Positions 1 to 5,089 of a stretch of 5,089 bases of DNA are shown one piece after another; within the stretch, counting starts at the first letter, position 1; the number at the start of each line of letters is the position of its first letter. Both the position numbers and the translations under genes were made by a program. Below the pieces are notes generated by a model that was not told the origin of the DNA, ran no database searches, and worked only from the letters and a program-made list of their open reading frames with translations. Location: positions 1 to 5,089 of the forward strand of contig JAPLHL010000095.1 of assembly GCA_026389655.1 (NCBI GenBank), written 5' to 3'. The DNA is from Chloroflexota bacterium (GTDB taxonomy: Bacteria > Chloroflexota > Dehalococcoidia > GIF9 > UBA5629).

Positions 1-660
1 GGGAGAAAAATTGCATATGCGCATAACGACAAACCTTATCCTATCTACGTGATGGATAACTATGGCAGAAATCAAAAACAAATTACGAAGGGCGGCGGTT
101 TTTATCCTGCGTGGTCACCGGACGGGAGAAAAATTGCTTATTGCACCGGTGATACCGAAGTCAGTGTAGTAAATGCAGATGGTACAGGTGAAGCCATATT
201 AAACAGCCAGGTCGGAAGTAATGCTAAGCCGTCATGGTCCCCGGATGGTAATAAGATTGCCTGTTGCAGCGGCATGAAAACGCAGCATATATATATTATG
301 GAAGCGGATGGGAGCAATAGCAGGCTTCTCAAAACTACTGAACAGGGATTTGATCCACCTTCATGGTCTCCGGACGGCAAAAAGATCGCATTTTCGTCTG
401 GAGCTCCTTTGCAAGGCGCAATTCGTACTGCAAATGCCGCTGGGGGACAAATTTATATTATAAATGCCGATGGGACCGATACATTAATAATCACTGATAA
501 GCCTGACAATGCTCAACCCCAATGGTCGCCGGACGGTAAGAAAATAGTATTTATGTCTACCAGGGACACTAATCCACAAATATATATCATGAACAGCGAT
601 GGTAGTGACCAGGTAAGACTCACAAACAATTCGGCCCAAGATTTTTATCCGATGTGGATA
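1..660 (+). repeat. PD40 (TolB-like) propeller blade repeats
   Basis: Four full W-SPDG cores with Trp codons at 112, 235, 364 and 523, preceded by a partial blade at the window edge (GRKIAY) and followed by a worn core at 655 (W-I-P). Each core is followed by a KIA/KIV strand and then an IYIM-ADG type strand. Spacing is 123, 129, 159 and 132 bases, so unlike the TPR array it is not uniform. The long third interval reflects a loop insertion. At least one or two more blades should lie upstream if this is a closed six- or seven-bladed propeller. Confidence 0.85.
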
Positions 661-2475
661 CCATCTAATGAAGTTACTACAACCTCTTCAGATCAGACAC
701 AACGGGAAGGAACCAATCAGCAAAATGAAAATTGGGACCTTGCTATTGCTGAATATAACCAGGCAATTGACCGTAATCCTAAATATGTCGCTGCCTATAA
801 TAACCGAGGTTGGGCCTATAACGGCAAGCAGGAATGGGATGCGGCCATTACTGACTTGAACAAAGCCATTGATCTCGATCCCAAGTATGCCACCTCCTAT
901 AACAACCGGGGATGTGCATATATTGGGAAGCAACAATGGGATTTGGCCTTAGCCGACTTGAACAAAGCGATCAAGCTGGATCCCAAATATACCATCGCCT
1001 ACAACAATCGAGGAAATGCAAATATTGGAAAGCAACAATGGGATATGGCCATAACCGACTTGAACAAAGCGATTGAGCTAGATCCCAAGTATGACATTGC
1101 CTATACTAATCGCGGCAGGGCCTACAACGGAAAGAAACAGTGGGATACGGCCATCGCTGATTTCAATAAAGCATTAGAAATCGATCCAAAATATGCCATT
1201 GCCTTTAATGGCCGCGGTTGGTCCTACAGCGGAAAGAATCAGTGGGATACTGCCATAGCTAACTTCAATACAGCAATCGAACTCGATCCCAAATATACCA
1301 TTGCCTATTCTAATCGTGGCAGGGCCTATAACGGAAAGAAAGATTGGGATCTGGCCATTGCTGATTTCAACAAAGCAATAGAAATCGATCCAAAATATGC
1401 CCCCGCCTATAATGGGTGCGGTTGGGCCTATGGCAAAAAGGAACAGTGGGATATGGCCATCGCTGACTTCAATAAAGCAATAGAAATCGATCCGCAATAC
1501 GCCATCGCCTATGACAATCGCGGTTGGGCCTATGACAATAAGGAACAGTGGGATACGGCCATCGCTGACTTCAATAAAGCAATCGAGCTGGATCCCAAAG
1601 ATGCTTCTACCTATGGCGACAGGGGTCACGCATATTCTGGAAAGGAGCAATGGGACTCTGCTATTGCCGACTACAGCAAACAAATCGAGCTTGATCCCGG
1701 GGATGCACTTGCCTACTGCAATCGAGGGTATGTATATTATAAGAAGCAGCAATTGGACGCAGCTACAGGGGACTTCATGAAGGCCATCGAACTTGATCCC
1801 AAATGTGACTCTGCCCACCTTTGGCTTGAGTGGCTTTATGCCAATAATGGGTATAATACTGCGGTTGCAGCCGCCTTGGATAAAGCCGAGGTGCTAGCTA
1901 ACACCAGGTCAACTTCATCATCCACAGTTACAGATGCAGCTATGGCTGTAGTTGCGAATTATATCGCGACTAATAAGAAAAAACCCGCTTCTAGTATAAG
2001 TGCTCTAGACACAGACGAATTACTGAAAAATGTAGGGAAAAAGGTTACTGTTTATGGAATATTAACCTGTGTTAGACCTAATAATTACCAGTTGACTGGA
2101 ACCATAGTTGAGAAAATGGAGAGTGGCTATACATGGGAAGGATATGTGAAAGTTAAGTTAAAAAATGATACTACTTCGACCACTGATACATATGCATTTT
2201 TTATTCCAGACTATAACGAAGGAGAATTTGCTAATTCGGATTTACGTGCGACTCCTCATTTCAGAGTGGTCGTACATCCCGAGAATTTGCGTGAGTTTGA
2301 TAATTTTGCAACATACTACCTACTAACTGAAGGGAGGTACTATAATGGGGAAATATTTATATACAAACCATTTGATAAATTAATAAATACAAAGGTTTAC
2401 ATTACCGGCCAAATCCAAACCCATTTTAATGCCCCAGCTATATTTTTAGAAAGCGAATCAGAAATAAGCTACTAA
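1..2475 (+). CDS. PD40 beta-propeller / TPR repeat protein, 5' end outside window
   Basis: The frame is open from base 1. The codons before the first ATG (base 49) already encode propeller sequence (GRKIAYAHND, then IYVMDNYG), so that ATG is internal and the true start lies upstream. Domain order: bases 1-660, TolB/PD40 (WD40-like) blades with W-SPDG-(K/R/N)-KIA cores whose Trp codons lie at 112, 235, 364 and 523, closing with a degenerate W-I-P at 655; about 730-1854, eleven TPR units; about 1910-2475, a beta-rich C-terminal part with no recognised motif. Two stretches there (KKVTVYGIL near 2038 and TKVYITGQIQ near 2390) resemble OB-fold strands, which is inference only. PD40 and TPR modules mediate protein-protein contacts, so a scaffold or envelope-associated interaction role is likely. 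No catalytic residues are seen. Any signal peptide would lie outside the window, so location is unknown. The third blade carries an extra loop of roughly ten residues (bases 403-450). GC falls from about 44% in the TPRs to about 35% in the C-terminal part. Confidence 0.9.
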   Translation, partial: GRKIAYAHNDKPYPIYVMDNYGRNQKQITKGGGFYPAWSPDGRKIAYCTGDTEVSVVNADGTGEAILNSQVGSNAKPSWSPDGNKIACCSGMKTQHIYIMEADGSNSRLLKTTEQGFDPPSWSPDGKKIAFSSGAPLQGAIRTANAAGGQIYIINADGTDTLIITDKPDNAQPQWSPDGKKIVFMSTRDTNPQIYIMNSDGSDQVRLTNNSAQDFYPMWIPSNEVTTTSSDQTQREGTNQQNENWDLAIAEYNQAIDRNPKYVAAYNNRGWAYNGKQEWDAAITDLNKAIDLDPKYATSYNNRGCAYIGKQQWDLALADLNKAIKLDPKYTIAYNNRGNANIGKQQWDMAITDLNKAIELDPKYDIAYTNRGRAYNGKKQWDTAIADFNKALEIDPKYAIAFNGRGWSYSGKNQWDTAIANFNTAIELDPKYTIAYSNRGRAYNGKKDWDLAIADFNKAIEIDPKYAPAYNGCGWAYGKKEQWDMAIADFNKAIEIDPQYAIAYDNRGWAYDNKEQWDTAIADFNKAIELDPKDASTYGDRGHAYSGKEQWDSAIADYSKQIELDPGDALAYCNRGYVYYKKQQLDAATGDFMKAIELDPKCDSAHLWLEWLYANNGYNTAVAAALDKAEVLANTRSTSSSTVTDAAMAVVANYIATNKKKPASSISALDTDELLKNVGKKVTVYGILTCVRPNNYQLTGTIVEKMESGYTWEGYVKVKLKNDTTSTTDTYAFFIPDYNEGEFANSDLRATPHFRVVVHPENLREFDNFATYYLLTEGRYYNGEIFIYKPFDKLINTKVYITGQIQTHFNAPAIFLESESEISY
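733..1854 (+). repeat. Eleven in-frame 102-bp tandem TPR units
   Basis: The marker codon of the WD pair recurs at 733, 835, 937, 1039, 1141, 1243, 1345, 1447, 1549, 1651 and 1753 (Leu in the last), exactly 102 bases (34 codons) apart with no insertion or deletion. The consensus is AYNNRG-AY-GK--WD-AI-D-NKAIELDPKY, a TPR of the NRG/KAIELDP subtype in which Trp replaces the usual aromatic before D-AI. A worn twelfth half-unit (NTAVAAALDKA) follows at about 1855-1893. Within codons 1039-1446 the units also show a two-unit pattern: units 4 and 6 share RGRAYNGKK, while units 5 and 7 share EIDPKYA and NG-GW. Confidence 0.93.
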
Positions 2476-2489
2476 CAATACTTTATATT

Positions 2490-2516
2490 TGTATACTGCT
2501 CCCCATTAAGACAGAA
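2490..2516 (+). repeat. Candidate IS3-family left inverted repeat
   Basis: The sequence TGTATACTGCTCCCCATTAA (2490-2509) followed by GACAG resembles the usual IS3-family terminus pattern of TG, then ACTG, then a C-run, then GACA. It sits 42-68 bases upstream of the orfA start and about 15 bases after the stop of the preceding gene. No matching right end or flanking target duplication can be shown here, so this rests on pattern resemblance and position. Confidence 0.4.
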
Positions 2517-2758
2517 GCATAATTTAGAGAGTAAAATGGCTGAGAGGAAAGGCAGCCATGAAAAGAAGAAAATGGGATCCAAAGACCAAAGCCATGATTG
2601 TGATGGAGGGACTAAGGGGGAGACAGGTATCAGAGATCTGCATCGAGCATCAGGTCAGCCAAGCCCAGTATTACCAGTGGCGGGATCAGTTTCTCGCCAG
2701 GGTGCCCCATATATTTGCTGATGATAGCCGCAGGGAGAAAGCATTGACCAGGGAAAAT
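2490..2758 (+). mobile_element. IS3-family insertion sequence remnant (left end plus partial orfA)
   Basis: The stretch holds a candidate left terminus followed by the 5' part of an IS3-type orfA, in the order and spacing normal for such elements. There is no orfB (DDE integrase), no programmed-frameshift region and no recognisable right inverted repeat before the transporter gene at 2840, so the element is a non-autonomous relic. The similarity to orfA stops abruptly at about base 2758, which marks a deletion or recombination junction. The upstream boundary rests only on the terminus-like sequence and is less certain than the orfA assignment. Confidence 0.6.
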
Positions 2759-2794
2759 GGCTATCCCCGCTTGACCTTTGCCTGGAACTTCTAA
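2558..2794 (+). pseudogene. Truncated IS3-family transposase OrfA (HTH_Tnp_1)
   Basis: The 78-codon frame starts MKRRKWDPKTKAMIV and continues with a helix-turn-helix (about residues 12-42: EGLRGRQVSEICIEH, then QVSQAQYYQWRDQF), typical of the N-terminal DNA-binding half of IS3/IS911-type OrfA, which recognises the element's ends. Similarity runs to ALTREN (residues 62-67), where the leucine-zipper helix should begin. The last 11 residues (GYPRLTFAWNF) do not fit the family and come from unrelated DNA after the junction near 2758. Intact OrfA proteins are usually about 90-110 residues and need OrfB, which is absent, so this is not an active transposase. The ATG is preceded by AGAGGAAAGG (2543-2552), a good ribosome binding site, so the fragment could still be translated and bind IS ends. 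Confidence 0.8.
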
Positions 2795-2839
2795 ATCCGG
2801 GTAATATTGCAACTTAAATAAGTAAATATATTTGGTAGC

Positions 2840-3796
2840 ATGAACTATTTTTATACGTTGCTCGGATCGCTGTTCATCCTGGTTGCGCTGGTAGCCATCA
2901 CGCTCCTTCTGAGAAACCGGTCGATACTATCCAGCGATCACCAGGCTCTTTTCTCGCGGCTCGTAACCGATTTTTCATTGCCCGCCCTGATATTTGTGAA
3001 CCTCTCCAGAAGGACTTTCGAGATCGAAAAACTGTTGCCTGCCCTGATAATGCTGTGCACAATCCTTATAGCCTGTACCATCGGCTTTGCAGCCGGCAAA
3101 CTATTAAAAATGGACAGGAAATCCATTGGCGCCTTTGTCCTGGTATCCGGCTGGGGCAGTTCATCAACATTGGGATATGCCCTGATTATGCAGGTCTTCC
3201 ACAATAATCGGGAAGCAATGCAGGACGCCATGATCATAAGTGAATTAGGCGCGGGTGTCCCTCTGTTTATCCTGTCCATACCCTTTGCCATGTATTTCGG
3301 AAGGCAACATGCGGATAGTAAAAGCGTGCTTAAATCAGTTGCAGAATTCTTTTATTCCCCGATATTTATAGCCCTGGTGCTGGGCATTGTTTTTTCCTTC
3401 CTCAAGCTGCCCTCAAGTAACTACGCAGTGAAAACTGTTTACAGCCTTTTCGGCATGATAGGTAATTCACTGGAGATCTTTACAGCTTTTGCCGTCGGGT
3501 TAATGCTTCAGAAGATACCTGTCAGGCAATTACTGCCGGCTATCGTGGCGCTATTCTGTATAAACCTGGTTGCAGAGCCGCTGATAGCCCTGGCGGGCGC
3601 TCATTTATTCAACCTGTCAAAACTGACAGAGGAAGTGCTGGTTATAGAGGCTGCCATGCCCGCAGGCGCTGTAGCAGCGGTTATCGCAGCGCGGTACGGT
3701 TGCGATGGAAGGCTCGCCTCAGCTCTTACCATAGCGATGTACTTCTTAAGCCTTGGCACGGTCCCGCTGATTTACCTGTTGACGACAATTACATAA
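2840..3796 (+). CDS. AEC family transporter (auxin efflux carrier-like)
   Basis: The product has 318 residues, the usual length for bacterial AEC (Mem_trans) permeases, which export or exchange organic anions such as malate or other carboxylates across the inner membrane. Ten hydrophobic segments are visible at about residues 3-25, 42-56, 65-88, 95-120, 129-153, 171-189, 198-223, 230-257, 265-285 and 292-315. Supporting family features are the SLPALIF motif in segment 2, the GWGSSSTLGYALI stretch in segment 4, a broken helix around ELGAGVPLF in segment 5, and AAMPAGA in segment 9, matching the two-half inverted-repeat fold. The substrate cannot be told from sequence. The ATG at 2840 has only a weak ribosome binding site (TTGGT), and no good promoter is seen in the AT-rich leader (2795-2839). 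No frame defects are present, so the gene looks intact although both flanks are gene remnants. Confidence 0.88.
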   Translation: MNYFYTLLGSLFILVALVAITLLLRNRSILSSDHQALFSRLVTDFSLPALIFVNLSRRTFEIEKLLPALIMLCTILIACTIGFAAGKLLKMDRKSIGAFVLVSGWGSSSTLGYALIMQVFHNNREAMQDAMIISELGAGVPLFILSIPFAMYFGRQHADSKSVLKSVAEFFYSPIFIALVLGIVFSFLKLPSSNYAVKTVYSLFGMIGNSLEIFTAFAVGLMLQKIPVRQLLPAIVALFCINLVAEPLIALAGAHLFNLSKLTEEVLVIEAAMPAGAVAAVIAARYGCDGRLASALTIAMYFLSLGTVPLIYLLTTIT

Positions 3797-3798
3797 TA

Positions 3799-3808
3799 TT
3801 TCATGAAA
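3799..3808. repeat. 10-bp perfect palindrome after the transporter stop
   Basis: TTTCATGAAA lies two bases after the AEC stop codon and is its own reverse complement. It has no loop and no following T-run, so it is not a normal terminator. It could be a protein-binding half-site or chance. It also contains the ATG of a 19-codon frame (3803-3862) that has no ribosome binding site. Confidence 0.3.
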
Positions 3809-3842
3809 GTCCTGCGTTATTTGAGGCCCCCGCTACCAACTA

Positions 3843-4199
3843 TTGAAGCTAAAAATCCCTGAGGCAAGGATTATTAAGGAACTGATTAAGCCCAGCGGTC
3901 ACCAGGTCTACCCCGGCGAGGTCGAGGAAGTGATAACTCAGCATCCGGCGGTCTTCGAGGTCAGTGTCGCCGGTGTACGTGACGAATTGCAGGGAGAAGC
4001 GGTTAAAGCCTGGATTGTGCTTAAGCCCGGTCAGCAAGCCACCGCCCAGGAGATACAGGCCTTTTGTAAAGAGCGGCTTACCGCCTATAAAGTGCCCAAG
4101 CACGTCGAGTTCAGGACTGATTTACCCAAGTCCATGGTCGGCAAAGTCCTTCGCCGCATTTTACAGGAAGAGGACGCTGCAAAGCAGAAGAGCAAGTAA
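3843..4199 (+). pseudogene. C-terminal fragment of AMP-forming acyl-CoA synthetase
   Basis: About 108 residues match the small mobile C-terminal subdomain of long-chain fatty-acid CoA ligases of the adenylate-forming superfamily. Visible motifs are the A8 region (KELIKPSG, then VYPGEVEEVI, about residues 12-31), VAGVRDELQGEAVKA (42-56), FCKERL-AYKVPK (74-86), and the A10 motif PKSMVGKVLRRIL (95-107), whose Lys101 corresponds to the catalytic lysine for adenylation. Full enzymes run to about 500-560 residues; the whole AMP- and acyl-binding N-terminal domain is missing. Stop codons in this frame at 3804 and 3822 block any upstream extension. Family similarity begins at about residue 11 (base 3873), with a disturbed hinge (ARIIKE instead of DRxKE). 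The only start in frame is TTG at 3843, without a ribosome binding site. GC of about 55-62% is higher than in its neighbours. It is most likely a deletion remnant and inactive alone. A stand-alone subdomain is possible but unsupported. Confidence 0.82.
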
Positions 4200-4306
4200 T
4201 CGCTAACCAAAACAAAATGTTAAAGGGTGCAGCAGGTAACAAATTGAGTTAATGTGCAAGATATTCATTTCATTTCATTCATCAAAGTTTTAGTATTATA
4301 TGGATC
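4200..4306. other. AT-rich intergenic spacer between convergent ends
   Basis: No gene is seen between the acyl-CoA ligase fragment and the inverted repeats near 4307. The only pattern is a short run of CATTT/CATT units (about 4266-4282). Neither strand has a coding frame or a recognisable RNA gene. Confidence 0.5.
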
Positions 4307-4338
4307 GCCCTTAAAATCGGGCTTCATTAAGGCTTAAT
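4307..4338. terminator. Weak inverted repeats between convergent genes
   Basis: Bases 4307-4310 (GCCC) and 4319-4322 (GGGC) form a 4-bp stem with an 8-base loop. An alternative stem pairs CCTTAA (4309-4314) with TTAAGG (4327-4332). ATTAAG-G-CTTAAT (4326-4338) is a near-perfect palindrome touching the permease stop codon. The position between convergent genes suits a shared terminator, but no strong T-run follows on either strand, so intrinsic termination is doubtful. Confidence 0.3.
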
Positions 4339-5089
4339 CAGTTAGTCTGGTCTGCGTATTGCCACCATGCGCATGTAATAATTAAACTAAGAACGCTGAC
4401 CAGTCCAACAAGGAGGTAACTAATAAAACCAAGTGGTATAGCTGCTTTTCCAGTTAATGCCTCAGCTGCACCGCTATAAAACAGCGGAATCGTCCACGGG
4501 AAATATTGACCATAGCCAAGCTGACTGATTACCTGTACGAGGATCAGAACCAGAAAAATGCATCCTACTGCTGGTAAGTAGCCGCGGGTAACACAGGCCA
4601 CTAGAGCGAACGGTATACAAAGGAGCACGGTCAATATACCGGTAACCATCATGCTTTCTAACCCGTTCACTACAGTTGCCACCGACCAGCCTGGCAGTTG
4701 CAATATAGCCCCAATGCCCAACATAAGTATGAAAACCAGCAGGATGAGTGCCATCGACCAGTACGCCGCGGTAATAAGCTTTGCCATTACGATTGTGACC
4801 CGAGACATGGGTAGTGAAAGTAGGTCATAGATAGTCCTGTCCCCAAATTCCCGACCGAAGACCCAGACAAAGATCAAACCAAAAATTATTAAACCACCAA
4901 CACTCATTATGAGCAAAACCAAGTTAAAAAAGCTCGGCCAGTCGGCGGAGCCTCCGAATATCTGTGCCTTAGCACCTATGAGACCGAGACGGTGCGCCTG
5001 CTCCGGGTCTTTGAGGATAAACATGAAAAAACCGCTGATGAGAACTACCAAGAAAAAACCTACGGCGGTTATCCAGATTATCTTCGAAC
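4338..5089 (-). CDS. ABC-2 type transporter permease, N-terminus outside window
   Basis: The reverse-strand frame is open to the window edge. Codons upstream of the TTG at 5051 encode SKIIWITAVGFF, which completes the first membrane helix, so that TTG is internal and the gene begins beyond 5089, probably by only 10-25 residues. The visible 249 codons hold six hydrophobic segments at about 3-24, 53-76, 106-130, 147-167, 172-190 and 216-241, the standard ABC-2 (BcrB/NatB-like) layout. Between segments 2 and 3 lies a cytoplasmic stretch, GREFGDRTIYDLLSLPMSR, matching the conserved REF-D-T---LL--P-SR element of these permeases, thought to contact the ATPase. Such proteins pair with a separate ABC ATPase, often encoded directly upstream, which here would lie to the right of the window. 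Substrates in the family include antibiotics, sodium and lipids, and cannot be decided here. The stop (TGA, 4340-4338) sits in a palindromic region that may end transcription. Confidence 0.85.
   Translation of the reverse strand, partial: SKIIWITAVGFFLVVLISGFFMFILKDPEQAHRLGLIGAKAQIFGGSADWPSFFNLVLLIMSVGGLIIFGLIFVWVFGREFGDRTIYDLLSLPMSRVTIVMAKLITAAYWSMALILLVFILMLGIGAILQLPGWSVATVVNGLESMMVTGILTVLLCIPFALVACVTRGYLPAVGCIFLVLILVQVISQLGYGQYFPWTIPLFYSGAAEALTGKAAIPLGFISYLLVGLVSVLSLIITCAWWQYADQTN

Noticed and set aside
1174..1818. Long reverse-strand open frame of 214 codons opposite the TPR array
   Set aside because: It mirrors the 102-base repeat of the forward gene (repeated GIFGIEFDC-like units) and has no independent support. 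It is a by-product of the repetitive codons.
2536..2721. Alternative 61-codon forward frame overlapping the orfA remnant
   Set aside because: Its product is low in recognisable features, while the overlapping frame from 2558 matches IS3 OrfA with a well-placed ribosome binding site.
2728..2817. Short open stretch ending LDLCLELLNPGNIAT in another frame across the IS junction
   Set aside because: It could be the tail of a deleted gene, but it has no start and no recognised family, and is too short to support.
2807..2832. TTGCAA and TATATT as promoter boxes for the transporter
   Set aside because: The spacing is about 14 bases and the second box would sit within 8 bases of the start codon, so it is not a credible promoter.
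2938..3291. 117-codon reverse frame inside the transporter gene
   Set aside because: The forward frame gives a full ten-helix transporter with family motifs. The reverse product has none.
1..5089. CRISPR array, tRNA or rRNA genes, or a defence system
   Set aside because: No short spaced repeats with unique spacers and no recognisable tRNA or rRNA stretches were seen. The only tandem repeats are coding TPR units, and no nuclease or toxin motifs are visible.

Overview
The window is bacterial and carries five protein-coding features of mixed history: two substantially complete-looking genes cut by the window edges, one complete gene, and two gene remnants. The taxon cannot be fixed from 5 kb. 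A PD40 propeller joined to TPRs, beside a BcrB-like ABC-2 permease and fatty-acid CoA ligase pieces, would fit an environmental Chloroflexota or Firmicutes-type genome, but this is only a weak guess. Base composition is patchy: about 44% GC in the TPR region, about 35% in the 3' end of the same gene, around 50% in the transporter and 55-62% in the acyl-CoA ligase fragment (hand counts on sample lines). This suggests a mosaic accessory region.

Left part (1-2475, + strand): a long open frame, already open at base 1, encodes a multi-domain protein. It has TolB/PD40-type beta-propeller blades, then eleven 34-residue TPR units at an exact 102-base spacing, then an AT-richer, beta-rich C-terminal domain. 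It looks like a protein-protein interaction scaffold with no visible catalytic motif.

Middle (2490-2794): starting about 15 bases after that stop codon is a remnant of an IS3-family element. It has a plausible left end and the helix-turn-helix N-terminal part of orfA, cut off near base 2759 with no orfB or right end. Next comes a complete 318-residue AEC-family (auxin efflux carrier-like) membrane transporter (2840-3796). It is followed by an orphan C-terminal subdomain of an AMP-forming acyl-CoA synthetase (about 3843-4199) whose large N-terminal domain is missing.

Right part (4338-5089, - strand): a six-helix ABC-2 type permease, convergent with the rest and missing only its extreme N-terminus beyond the right edge. 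The 138-base gap at 4200-4337 has small inverted repeats that may act as a weak terminator.

There is no clear operon logic linking these genes. The region reads as a decaying, rearranged segment with two deletion scars (near 2759 and 3870) around an intact transporter. I found no convincing new system. The most unusual items are the propeller-TPR-beta architecture with its higher-order repeat history and the paired truncation junctions.
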